64,000 nucleotides of DNA. Origin: Candidatus Cloacimonadota bacterium. Lineage in GTDB: Bacteria > Cloacimonadota > Cloacimonadia > Cloacimonadales > TCS61. The position numbers were made by a program, and so were the translations under genes. The DNA lies in NCBI GenBank assembly GCA_030621085.1, contig JAUXIJ010000002.1, forward strand, positions 40,321 to 104,320. The letters are read 5' to 3'. The notes beneath the pieces are model-generated. The model saw only the letters and a list, made by a program, of their open reading frames with translations, was not told where the DNA came from and searched no databases. Position 1 is the stretch's first letter. Every line of letters begins with the position of its first letter. Below, in pieces: positions 1 through 9,069 of this stretch.

Positions 1-2
1 TG

Positions 3-719
3 AAAGCTCGATTTGGTGTTCATGAAGTGATCTCAACAATTATGTTGAACTGGGTTGCATTATACCTTCAGAATTTCTTGATCTATACTCCCGGTTTCCA
101 GAAACCCGGGGGTGAAGTTTCCTACAGTATTCAACCCACAGGGAGCATTACTTTGCTTAATCAGTGGAAACGATCTGAAGAGGGTATAAGTTGGTTGATT
201 GAGCATCCTTTCTGGCGTGATCTGCTAAAAACACCGGTCAACTTTGGTTTTTTGATTGCCATTGGTGTAGTCGTTCTAATTTGGTTCATTTTGAAGAAGA
301 CTACTCTTGGCTACCGTCTACGAGCGGTTGGGTTTAATATGTATGCAGCCGAATATGGTGGTATTAATGTAAAGAAGAATATGATTATTTCCATGGCGAT
401 ATCAGGTGGTCTGGCAGGATTGGCAGGAGCTGTCCACGTAATGGGTGTTTCGCATAATATTGCCCTGCTGGCAGCTATGGAAGGATATGGTTTCGACGGT
501 ATTGCAGTAGCTTTAATTGGGAATAGCACTCCGGTAGGATGCGTATTTTCCGGTCTTCTTTTTGGTGCTCTTAAATATGGTGGACCCAAGATGCAGCCTG
601 CAATGGGAGCACCTTCGGAAATTATTAATATTGTGATCGGGATAATTGTATTTTTTATAGCTATTCCGCAGTTGATCAGGTTAATTCTTAAATTTAGAAA
701 GAAGGATAAAGATGTTTGA
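3..719 (+). CDS. Nucleoside/BMP-type ABC transporter permease, 5'-truncated by the window edge
   Basis: Frame is open upstream of the listed GTG at 27 to the window edge (KARFGVHEVISTIMLNWVALYL...), typical of the middle of a YufP-like permease; followed by a second permease and a BMP lipoprotein. Confidence 0.88.
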   Translation, partial: KARFGVHEVISTIMLNWVALYLQNFLIYTPGFQKPGGEVSYSIQPTGSITLLNQWKRSEEGISWLIEHPFWRDLLKTPVNFGFLIAIGVVVLIWFILKKTTLGYRLRAVGFNMYAAEYGGINVKKNMIISMAISGGLAGLAGAVHVMGVSHNIALLAAMEGYGFDGIAVALIGNSTPVGCVFSGLLFGALKYGGPKMQPAMGAPSEIINIVIGIIVFFIAIPQLIRLILKFRKKDKDV

Positions 720-1650
720 TAATATTGCATTGATCCTGGGAACAACTCTGATGTATTCCACACCTCTTATTTTTACTTCATTAGGTGGAGTGGTTTCCGA
801 AAATTCGGGTGTTGTGAATATTGGTTTGGAAGGAATGATGGTAATAGGTGCTTTTGTTGGTGCTGCTATAGGTTATTATGTTGGAAATCCATGGATCGCA
901 TTTATAGGTGCAGGTATTGCCGGTGGGCTTTTTGGACTTCTTCATGCGGTAGCATGTGTTACTTTTGGAGCAAACCAGATAGTATCCGGTATAGCTATTA
1001 ACTTTCTGGGACCGGGAATCGCCCTGTTTCTGAGCCGTGTTTTCTTTGACGGTGCTACCATGACTCTTTCAATTGATCTGAATAATAAGATGCCCAGACC
1101 ATTTCATACTGTTTTCACCAAAGATACGTTTATGTATTATTTCCTGGGAAACCGTTATGCCACAGTTTATGTGGCTCTTTTATTAGTTTTAATTGTCTGG
1201 TTTGTATTATATAAAACAAAACTCGGTCTTCGCATCCGTGCAGTGGGTGAACATCCTGCTGCTGCCGACACGCTCGGTGTGAATGTTTTTAAAACCCGCT
1301 ATCTGGCTGTGATCACATCGGGTGTTTTTTCCGGATTTGGTGGTGCTGCCATGAGTCTGGCAGTTGTATCCAATTTTCGACCGACTTTGATTTCTGGGCA
1401 TGGTTTCATCGCACTTGCTGCTATGATTTTTGGAAAATGGAAACCACAGGGAGCACTTCTGGCTTGCCTGCTTTTTGGTGGTGCGCAGGGACTCACTGTA
1501 TTCCTGGGACAATTTGATTTTAATATTTCTTCACAACTTCTCAGTATGTTGCCATATGTGCTTACATTGGTGATTTTAGTGAGCTTTGTAGGTAAAATGG
1601 TTGCACCGGCAGCAGATGGAATTCCATACGAGAAAGAAAAATCGGAGTAA
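712..1650 (+). CDS. Nucleoside/BMP-type ABC transporter permease (second subunit)
   Basis: 312 aa; 'GGVVSENSGVVNIGLEGMMVIGAFVGA' is characteristic of BPD_transp_2/YufQ-like permeases; overlaps the previous stop. Confidence 0.9.
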   Translation: MFDNIALILGTTLMYSTPLIFTSLGGVVSENSGVVNIGLEGMMVIGAFVGAAIGYYVGNPWIAFIGAGIAGGLFGLLHAVACVTFGANQIVSGIAINFLGPGIALFLSRVFFDGATMTLSIDLNNKMPRPFHTVFTKDTFMYYFLGNRYATVYVALLLVLIVWFVLYKTKLGLRIRAVGEHPAAADTLGVNVFKTRYLAVITSGVFSGFGGAAMSLAVVSNFRPTLISGHGFIALAAMIFGKWKPQGALLACLLFGGAQGLTVFLGQFDFNISSQLLSMLPYVLTLVILVSFVGKMVAPAADGIPYEKEKSE

Positions 1651-1736
1651 ATAAAAAATGGATTTGTGTTGACGTAAAATATGAATATTACAAAAAAGTT
1701 AATATAGTTTTTTATGATAAAAAAGGGAGGTAGCAA

Positions 1737-2744
1737 ATGCTAAACAAGAAGTTAGTAATTTTGTTGTGTATTACAGTTGTAGCACTTATGTTCGTTGGCT
1801 GCGCCAAGACTCAGAAAGGCTCTGCTGTAAAAGTTGCAATGGTAACAGACATAGGCGGTGTGAATGATCAGTCATTCAATCAGTCTGCCTGGGAAGGACT
1901 GCAATTAGCTGAAAAAGAACTCGGTGTAAATGTAAGTTATGTGGAATCAACTCAGGATGCCGATTACAAACCGAATATGGAAACTCTTTTGGATGCCGGT
2001 AACGATCTTATCTGGGGAATCGGATTTAAGATGGGAGACACGCTGGATGAACTTGCCAAACTGAATCCGGAGCAGAAATATGCAGGTATCGATTGTTTCT
2101 TCCCGGAACCTACACCTAACCTGGTTGGTATTCTGTTCAAAGAGCAGGAACCTTCCTTCCTGGTTGGCTATATTGCCGGTAAGATGACCAAAGTAAACAA
2201 AGTTGGTTTTGTGGGTGGAATGGATTTCTTCGTGATCCATAAATTCCATTATGGTTATCTGGCTGGCGTGCAACATGCCAATCCTGACTGTGAAGTTTTC
2301 GTTCAGTATGCCGATTCATTTACAGATGCTGCCAAAGGTAAAGCTATTGCTAACCAGATGTACAAAAATGGCGCAGATATTGTTTATCACGCTGCCGGTG
2401 GCGTAGGCGACGGTGTTATAGAAGCTGCCAAAGAACAAGGCAAATTTGCAATTGGCGTGGATAAAGATCAAAACTCTTTAGCTCCTGATAATGTAATTAC
2501 ATCTGCCATGAAGCGTGTTGATAACGCTATATACAACCTTACGATGACATTGGTTAACAGTGAATTCCCTGGTGGTACAAATGTTATTTATGGTCTCAAA
2601 GAAGGCGGTGTAGGTATTGCTCCTACTTCTTACAAACATGTTCCTAAAGAGATCCTCGACGAAGTTAAGGTGCTGGAAACCAAGATCATTGATGGTGAAA
2701 TAGTACCCCCAACTTCTAAAGAGGAATGGGAAGAAATTAAGTAG
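1737..2744 (+). CDS. BMP family ABC transporter substrate-binding lipoprotein
   Basis: Lipobox 'ALMFVGCAK', 'MVTDIGGVNDQSFNQSAWEGL', 'VDKDQNSLAPDNVITSAMKRVDNAI'; AGGGAGG upstream. Confidence 0.92.
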   Translation: MLNKKLVILLCITVVALMFVGCAKTQKGSAVKVAMVTDIGGVNDQSFNQSAWEGLQLAEKELGVNVSYVESTQDADYKPNMETLLDAGNDLIWGIGFKMGDTLDELAKLNPEQKYAGIDCFFPEPTPNLVGILFKEQEPSFLVGYIAGKMTKVNKVGFVGGMDFFVIHKFHYGYLAGVQHANPDCEVFVQYADSFTDAAKGKAIANQMYKNGADIVYHAAGGVGDGVIEAAKEQGKFAIGVDKDQNSLAPDNVITSAMKRVDNAIYNLTMTLVNSEFPGGTNVIYGLKEGGVGIAPTSYKHVPKEILDEVKVLETKIIDGEIVPPTSKEEWEEIK

Positions 2745-2764
2745 TATTTAATATTATTTCTATA

Positions 2765-2793
2765 AAGCCCCGCAGATTTGTGGGGCTTTTTTA
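2765..2793 (+). terminator. Rho-independent terminator after the ABC importer operon
   Basis: AAGCCCCGCAGATTTGTGGGGCTTTTTTAT: GC-rich stem plus T-tract. Confidence 0.88.
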
Positions 2794-2918
2794 TATTTAA
2801 ATTCTATTTTAAATTTACATTGTAATATATTTAGTTAATTTAACCGTATATTTACTGATTTTAAATTCAATACGTTATCCCTTCCTAACTATATTTATTT
2901 TGCAGATAAATAATTATC

Positions 2919-3923
2919 TTATTCATAATATGAAATCTCTCTTTCGTCTATGTTGTCTGGAATAGTGTTTATATAACAAATCCTTTTAATCCAATTTCCT
3001 TTTTTATCAAATAAAACATATTTGAAAATATATTTATCCAATAAACTACCATCTAATTGAAACGTACAACTTTCAGTTTTATTCCCTTTCTCGTCATATT
3101 CGTAAATAAGTTTTGATTTTAAACTACCATCTGATGTATGGCAATAATATTCAGTATTATTTCCATTATCGTCATATTTGTAAGTATATTTTTCCTTTAT
3201 ACTACCATCTGAATGAAACGTACACCTTCCAGTTTTATTCCCTTTCTCGTCATATTCGTAAGTAAGTTTTGATTTTAAACTACCATCTGATTTATGGTAA
3301 TAATATTCAGTATTATTTCCATTATCGTCATATTCGTAAGTAAATTTTGATATTAAACTACCATCTGAGTCATAGTCACATTCTTCAGTTTGATTTCCTT
3401 TCTCGTCATATTTGTAAGTATGTTTCCCCTTTATACTACCATCTGAGCCATAGTCACATTTTTCGGTTTTATTCCCTTTCTCGTCATATTTGTAAGTATT
3501 TTTATACCACAAGCTACCATCTGAGTTATACACACAATTCTTAATAATATTTTTATTAACGTCATATTCGTTAATCGTTTTCATCAATATACTACCATCT
3601 GTAAGGAAAGCACAATCTTCAATTAAATTCCCATTTTTATTGTATGTTTTAATTGAGTTTGAAAATGAAAAAGCTATTCGGTCAACTTTTACAACTTCGC
3701 CAAATTTTTCAACTACCTCGAAACTAATTTCTAATATTTGTCTAACTTTCCCTTTTAAGTTTGTTTTTTCCAAGTCAGTTTTTTCCATTTTTGGCTTATT
3801 CGTATTTGAGTTAATTTTTACCAAATCAGTTTTTTCTTTATTTGGTTTATTTGTATTGTTGCAACCAAAAAGTAAAATACCGATAAATATAACAATGCAG
3901 ATTTTTGCGAATTTCTTTAACAT
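2919..3923 (-). CDS. Lipoprotein with tandem YD/RHS-like 26-aa repeats
   Basis: Start taken at MLKKFAKIC after AGGAGAAATT (ORF track start 3956 is upstream of the SD); lipobox 'LLFGC'; eight 'YDEKGNKTExCxxxSDGSxxxKxTYx' units. Confidence 0.8.
   Translation of the reverse strand: MLKKFAKICIVIFIGILLFGCNNTNKPNKEKTDLVKINSNTNKPKMEKTDLEKTNLKGKVRQILEISFEVVEKFGEVVKVDRIAFSFSNSIKTYNKNGNLIEDCAFLTDGSILMKTINEYDVNKNIIKNCVYNSDGSLWYKNTYKYDEKGNKTEKCDYGSDGSIKGKHTYKYDEKGNQTEECDYDSDGSLISKFTYEYDDNGNNTEYYYHKSDGSLKSKLTYEYDEKGNKTGRCTFHSDGSIKEKYTYKYDDNGNNTEYYCHTSDGSLKSKLIYEYDEKGNKTESCTFQLDGSLLDKYIFKYVLFDKKGNWIKRICYINTIPDNIDEREISYYE
3021..3644 (-). repeat. 8 x 78-bp in-gene tandem repeat
   Basis: Eight consecutive 26-residue units within the lipoprotein. 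Confidence 0.85.
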
Positions 3924-3961
3924 AATTTCTCCTATCTTATTTATTAAAACTAACATACATA

Positions 3962-4282
3962 CTAAATATCCTTGGGTTTATATCTTGTTGCTTTATTGAA
4001 TAAACCATCATTGACTAATACATCTCTTTGCTCTAACTGATAACCATGATTCTCCATAATTTGCCGAATCATATGACCAATCATTTGCTTCACTCTAAAT
4101 TCACGAACCTGATCATCAAATCTCTTCAGTAAATGTCTTGTAAGAGCCTTAACTGCTGGCTTACTTAAATCAGAAGCCGTTTGCATTCGGATTACATTAT
4201 CATGCTCATTTAAAAATTCCCATAACTGTTTCCCGAGATTGCTTTCTGCTAGTTTTGTAAATTTCCATGGATTGTATTTCAT
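3962..4282 (-). CDS. Hypothetical protein (106 aa)
   Basis: Open frame 'MKYNPWKFTKLAESNLGKQLWEFL...'; GGAGGGATT upstream of ATG; no family recognised. Confidence 0.5.
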   Translation of the reverse strand: MKYNPWKFTKLAESNLGKQLWEFLNEHDNVIRMQTASDLSKPAVKALTRHLLKRFDDQVREFRVKQMIGHMIRQIMENHGYQLEQRDVLVNDGLFNKATRYKPKDI

Positions 4283-4513
4283 AATCCCTCCAAATTTTTA
4301 TGCGGTCAAAAATAAATTGTATTGATTGAGTGTCAATATTTTATATTATGGACAAACGAAGCAAGATTTTGAATTTATATAATTGATATTTAAACACTCT
4401 AAACTGCAGTGCCATTTCACCTAAAATCCTTAATGTTTCCAATTCGAATTCGTCAAGGATAATTACATCATATTGTTTTTTGTTGTTTATTAATAATTGT
4501 TTTCACATTTCGT

Positions 4514-4753
4514 TTAGAAGTGTTTTTTGGTAAATGTTCTTCCAGAATGTGATTTCAGATACTTCTCAAATGCTCGTGCTTTCTCTTCTGATTCAAACGC
4601 TGTATAAGTTATTATTTTCCAGGGTTTGTATTTATTAGAATGAGGAACTTCTCCATTGTTATGTTTCAAAATTCTTTTCTTTAAATCAGTTGTAAATCCA
4701 GTATAATGCTTATCTGCATCTGTTAAACTTTGTAAAATATAAACGTAATACAT
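4514..4753 (-). CDS. GIY-YIG nuclease domain protein
   Basis: 'MYYVYILQSLTDADKHYTGFTTDLKKRILKHNNG'; the listed 35-aa N-terminal extension (from 4858) is treated as non-coding leader. Confidence 0.85.
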   Translation of the reverse strand: MYYVYILQSLTDADKHYTGFTTDLKKRILKHNNGEVPHSNKYKPWKIITYTAFESEEKARAFEKYLKSHSGRTFTKKHF

Positions 4754-4881
4754 TTGGCCTGCCCGGGCGTAGTTTGGAGCGAACTCTTTGGTAATTAGTC
4801 CGGCTTCGTTAGCTAAAGCTACTTCGCCGTGACAGTCTGTTCTCACGTCGTAATGCATGAAGACGGATCGTTTTCGCTTCG

Positions 4882-5121
4882 CTAAAAATGTTTTTGTGAG
4901 AAAGCAAATCCAGAACCTGTTTTGAGATATTTTTCAAATTGAATAGCTTTAGATTTATCTGGAAATGCAGCAAAGAATTTTAATTCCCATGGAACAAATT
5001 TGATAGTATGTTTGCATTTACCATTATTGTGAGCTATTAACCTCTGTTTCATATTTGATGTATAACCAATGTATCTTTGATTTGGATGAGAAGTACTTTT
5101 AATAATGTATGTATAAAACAA
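4882..5121 (-). CDS. GIY-YIG nuclease domain protein, probable TTG start
   Basis: 'LFYTYIIKSTSHPNQRYIGYTSNMKQRLIAHNNGK'; AAGGAGGAC-TTTT-TTG gives an SD with good spacing; the ORF-track extension to 5184 covers a palindromic leader. Confidence 0.75.
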   Translation of the reverse strand: MFYTYIIKSTSHPNQRYIGYTSNMKQRLIAHNNGKCKHTIKFVPWELKFFAAFPDKSKAIQFEKYLKTGSGFAFSQKHF

Positions 5122-5243
5122 AAAAGTCCTCCTTCGCTGAAGCTTCGTAGGACACCATTCTTCGTAATTGTATTTTCTGTTCAACTTTTTTTATAAACTG
5201 GCTTGCCATTCGAAGCTCACGAACATAGTGAGTGAGCGAAGAA

Positions 5244-5597
5244 TGGTGGAGGTGACGGGAATCGAACCCGTGTCCAGAAATAAGTCAAAAGCCAAACCTA
5301 CATGCTTAGCTGTTTTTTAGTCTCACTCTCATGCAGGAAAACAGTCAAACCACGCAATCAAGCCAGCCTGAAAAATTTCGGACGACATTACAGGCATTTG
5401 CCGTCTATAGCTATTAATTATGACGGCTACCTGCCAGCCTAACAGCAAAGCTTAGCAGGACCGTAGCTGCGTTTAGGCAGCTAATGCAAAGTTATCGTTT
5501 GCGTTTAAGTTTAAGTACCACCGTGATTAACGAGAAGGTGATCTCCTCGGCATGCATCAGCAATCCCCTTTATCCCTGTCGAAACCAGGACACCCCC
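5244..5597 (-). ncRNA. ssrA: Transfer-messenger RNA (tmRNA)
   Basis: Minus strand begins GGGGGTGTCCTGGTTTCGACAGGGAT and ends ...GACACGGGTTCGATTCCCGTCACCTCCACCA; internal tag ORF present. Confidence 0.95.
5473..5502 (-). other. tmRNA proteolysis-tag ORF, predicted ANDNFALAA*
   Basis: GCA AAC GAT AAC TTT GCA TTA GCT GCC TAA read on the minus strand inside ssrA. Confidence 0.85.
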
Positions 5598-5985
5598 ATA
5601 TAAAGCTCTAAAGAACTACGCAAGACAAGTTAATTTGAAAGATGTTGATGTCAAATGAAAAGAGAATTCAATTCAGAGAGCTTTCAAATATCGACTTGAG
5701 TTAAGTCGGCTTTCACCGATCTTGACTTAAGTTAATTTTTTTATTATTTATAGATTCCAACTTCCGTGGGAATGACAGGATTGTTTTCTACTCTCCTTCC
5801 TAAGCTTCCGCTTTGGAAGGAAATAATTTCTGAAGCTTCTGCTTCAATGTTTTAGAATCTTTCTATAAATAGAAACAGAGTTTCAAAGCAATTGCATTCC
5901 GAAATACAATTTCGGAACGAGAGGAAAATTGGTTTAGATTATTTTAACTTAACACAAGATTTTTCAAACTTTTGTCAAGTCTCAG

Positions 5986-7719
5986 CTACTTCAGCAGTAA
6001 CATCTTCTTAGTCTGTTCTTCAGAACCGGTTTGTAGCCGATATAAATAAATTCCCGAACCGACTCGCTTATTATTAGAATCTCTACCATTCCAGATAGCA
6101 GAATGCTCTCCTGCGGGAAGCAGTTCATTTACCAAGGTCTTCACTTTCTGCCCTTTTATATTGTAGATTTTAAGTTCAACCTTAGATTCTTGGGGAATGG
6201 AATACTCTATCGTTGTCACTGGATTGAATGGATTGGGGTAGTTCTGATGCAAGAAGACTTCAGGTGTTTGAATAACTATATTGTCATCTACATCAACATA
6301 AGGTGGAGCACCATATTCATAAGCTCCCATGTCAATGATAGCACTTCCGTTTCCATCTCCATCCCAGATTCGCAGATTACCAATAATATCCCATGGTGGC
6401 AAATTCAATCCTGTAGTATCAGGTATTCCTGCATCTATACATGGAGAATCTTCTAGAAGCGAAAATGGATCATCTCCTGTTCCGACAAATAACGGGTCTT
6501 CACCTATGTTGCCTTCCAGCCAGTAAACATTTCCATTATTATTTGTTACAATTCCTGCTTCTCCACCCTCAATATCGGAATATGCTATTGTTATTGAACT
6601 AGGATCATTTTCTTCATTAAAATACACTTCTTCCAGAGTATTATTCCACATAATACAGTTAGTTAAATCAAGTGCAGCTCTACTACCGTAAATACCACCT
6701 CCTGTTAGTGCCGTATTCTCAGTAATAGTCACATTCTCCAGGATTAAATATGAATAATTTGAACCAAAAAAATAAATACCACCTCCGAAGTCGGATATGT
6801 TATTTGAGATCACAACATTTTTTAATATTGCACTTGAGGAGGCTACAATTTCACAACCTCCACCTTTTCCGGCATCGAAGTATTCTGAAGAATTACCGGA
6901 AATAATAGAATTCGTTAATTGTATAAGACCCTCATTCCATACAGAAATTCCACCTCCTTCCATCTCGGCAGTATTGTCTGAAATTATTGCGTTATTGAAA
7001 ATAGGATTTGAATTGTAGCAACAATATACCCCTCCTCCTCTAAATCCGGAATGATTATTAATTACTGAAATTGTATTAAAAATTGGAGAAGAATCATAAC
7101 CGATAAATATGCCACCCCCCTTTGATAAATTTGCATAATTATTGTCAATTATAATATCTTCTAAATTCGGGCTCGAATCAAATCCACACCAGATTCCTCC
7201 ACCTCTTGCTACAGCTGTATTGTTAGAAATCAATACACTCTTTATGATCGGTGATGAATTTGTATAGCAACTTATTCCTCCGCCATAATGTGCATAATTA
7301 TTTATAATATGCAAATCACTTAAAGTTGGACTTGCTTCGAAGCAGTTAACTCCTCCACCAGAATTAGCCGGATAAGTTCCTGATGCTAAACCATTTGTTA
7401 TTGCAAAACCAAGTAAAACAGCAGTTGAATCCTCTCCACTTTCAAATATAACAACACTGTCAATACTATCACCATCAATTATTGTTTGTGATATGTAAAT
7501 TGTATCTTGAGTTGTTAAAAATAAAGAAGAAACAGTAATGTTTTTTCCATTATAATTGATATTTTCTATATAAGTTCCAGGCTGAACAAGAACCGTGTCA
7601 CCATCAACTGCTACATCAATACCTGCTTGAATTGTTGGCTGGTCTGCCGGGATGTTGATGATGGTTGAAAATAACAAATTAGTAAATAGAACTAAGATTA
7701 TTACAAAAATTCTTTTCAT
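5986..7719 (-). CDS. Secreted right-handed beta-helix repeat protein with C-terminal sorting domain
   Basis: Signal peptide, 'IPADQPTIQAGIDVAVDGDTVLVQPGTY', many GGGI/NN repeats, C-term 'NYPNPFNPVTTIEYSIPQ...KKMLLLK'. Confidence 0.88.
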   Translation of the reverse strand: MKRIFVIILVLFTNLLFSTIINIPADQPTIQAGIDVAVDGDTVLVQPGTYIENINYNGKNITVSSLFLTTQDTIYISQTIIDGDSIDSVVIFESGEDSTAVLLGFAITNGLASGTYPANSGGGVNCFEASPTLSDLHIINNYAHYGGGISCYTNSSPIIKSVLISNNTAVARGGGIWCGFDSSPNLEDIIIDNNYANLSKGGGIFIGYDSSPIFNTISVINNHSGFRGGGVYCCYNSNPIFNNAIISDNTAEMEGGGISVWNEGLIQLTNSIISGNSSEYFDAGKGGGCEIVASSSAILKNVVISNNISDFGGGIYFFGSNYSYLILENVTITENTALTGGGIYGSRAALDLTNCIMWNNTLEEVYFNEENDPSSITIAYSDIEGGEAGIVTNNNGNVYWLEGNIGEDPLFVGTGDDPFSLLEDSPCIDAGIPDTTGLNLPPWDIIGNLRIWDGDGNGSAIIDMGAYEYGAPPYVDVDDNIVIQTPEVFLHQNYPNPFNPVTTIEYSIPQESKVELKIYNIKGQKVKTLVNELLPAGEHSAIWNGRDSNNKRVGSGIYLYRLQTGSEEQTKKMLLLK

Positions 7720-7771
7720 ATCTGCTCCTATTTAATTTAACTTAACTCACAAACAGGGAAAATCCCTCTGA

Positions 7772-7808
7772 CCCGATAAATCGGGGCTTCTCCCCTTACG
7801 AAGGGGAG
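7772..7808. repeat. Two adjacent short palindromes
   Basis: CCCGATAAATCGGG (7772-7785) and CTCCCCTT-acg-AAGGGGAG (7790-7808); both stems recur elsewhere in the window (62007 and 58411). Confidence 0.8.
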
Positions 7809-7870
7809 TAGTATATCCACAAGGTTTTTACTTTCAACTTAACTCAAGACCTTCCAGGCTTAAGTCAAGT

Positions 7871-9061
7871 TTACATTGCTCCCTTATAAATCTCTATCAC
7901 TCTCTGCAGCGTTTTATTCCAGGAATAATTATCTAAAGCATAGTTTGCTGCATATTTACCTTTAGTTTGTTTTGTATTATTTTTTATTTCTTCGATGATT
8001 GCATCTGCCAGAGCTTCATAATTTTCCATTTCTACAAGTTGTCCTACTTCATCATTCACAAAGTCTGGGAGACCACCGGCACGAGTAGCAACAACAGGGG
8101 TTCCGCAGGCAAGCGCTTCGATAGCAACAAGCCCGAAAGGTTCGATGCGGGAGGGAACAACGGAGACATCTGCAGCATTGTATAATGAAGCAACATCGAT
8201 CTGGGTTTGGTGACCCAGGAAATAAACATTATCCAGCTTTAATTCTGCTTTCAATTTTTTCATATCCGGCATCAATTGCCCATCTCCGGCAAAAGCAAAT
8301 ACAACTTCAGGGAACTCATCGGTTATTTTACGTGCAGCTTTTATCAGTAAATCGATTCCTTTGAAATCGGTGAATTTTCCAACGAAGCTTACTAACTTTT
8401 CCGGAATGATGTCCAATCCGAATTTCTTAAAAAGCTCCTCTTTATTCACATCCTTAACTTTGAAAATTTCATCGTCAAATCCATTCGGGTTAAGAACAAG
8501 TTGGCTTTCCGGCAATTTATAAAGATCGAGTGTATCATCATGAACCTGCCTCGAAATAGTAATTATCTTACTTGCTTTCTTTGAACCTTCCAGGGCATAT
8601 TTATGATAACGCTTATCTTTTTTAAATCCCATCAGATCGGTGCCGTGCACAGTGATAACATAGGGAACGCCTGTTTGGAGAGCAGCATAAGGAGTAATCC
8701 AGAGATGCTGTGTATGAATAACATCAGGTTTGAAATCTGCAACTACCTCTTTGGTTATTTCTATGAATTTTGCTACGTATTTTTCCAGTTCTTCATTACT
8801 AAGGTCATAATAAGTGAGAATACTTCGGGGATGAGTGGTAAAGCAGGGAAAGTTGAATTCCATATCCGGGTCTGCATTCTTTGTCTTGTCACAAATTATA
8901 GTTCTTCTCTGGAAAGGATAATCCAATGTATCGTATTGATTATCAATATCTATAACAAATACATCATGACCTTCTTTAACCAATTCCAGAGCGATGTTCA
9001 TTGTATAAATTCCGCTTCCTGAACCTTGCAAGGGAAAATGATTGATCAATAATACTTTCAT
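7871..9061 (-). CDS. Glycosyltransferase family 4 protein
   Basis: 'NHFPLQGSGSGIYTMNIALELVKEGHDV', 'SFVGKFTDFKGIDLLIKAARKI', 'VVPSRIEPFGLVAIEALACGTPVVATRAGGLPDFV'. Confidence 0.92.
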   Translation of the reverse strand: MKVLLINHFPLQGSGSGIYTMNIALELVKEGHDVFVIDIDNQYDTLDYPFQRRTIICDKTKNADPDMEFNFPCFTTHPRSILTYYDLSNEELEKYVAKFIEITKEVVADFKPDVIHTQHLWITPYAALQTGVPYVITVHGTDLMGFKKDKRYHKYALEGSKKASKIITISRQVHDDTLDLYKLPESQLVLNPNGFDDEIFKVKDVNKEELFKKFGLDIIPEKLVSFVGKFTDFKGIDLLIKAARKITDEFPEVVFAFAGDGQLMPDMKKLKAELKLDNVYFLGHQTQIDVASLYNAADVSVVPSRIEPFGLVAIEALACGTPVVATRAGGLPDFVNDEVGQLVEMENYEALADAIIEEIKNNTKQTKGKYAANYALDNYSWNKTLQRVIEIYKGAM

Positions 9062-9069
9062 ACATTCTC

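Noticed and set aside
3021-3644. Possible CRISPR array
   Set aside because: Periodic but coding tandem repeats in a lipoprotein; no repeat-spacer pattern and no cas genes. No CRISPR array was seen anywhere in the window.
4340-4500. Minus-strand open segment 'KKQYDVIILDEFELETLRILGEMALQFRV...' between the 106-aa ORF and GIY-YIG
   Set aside because: Lacks a start codon and is short; may be a decayed gene fragment but I cannot support a call.
4754-4858. N-terminal extension of the second GIY-YIG protein
   Set aside because: The nuclease domain starts cleanly at MYYVYIL; the extension looks like a translated conserved leader.
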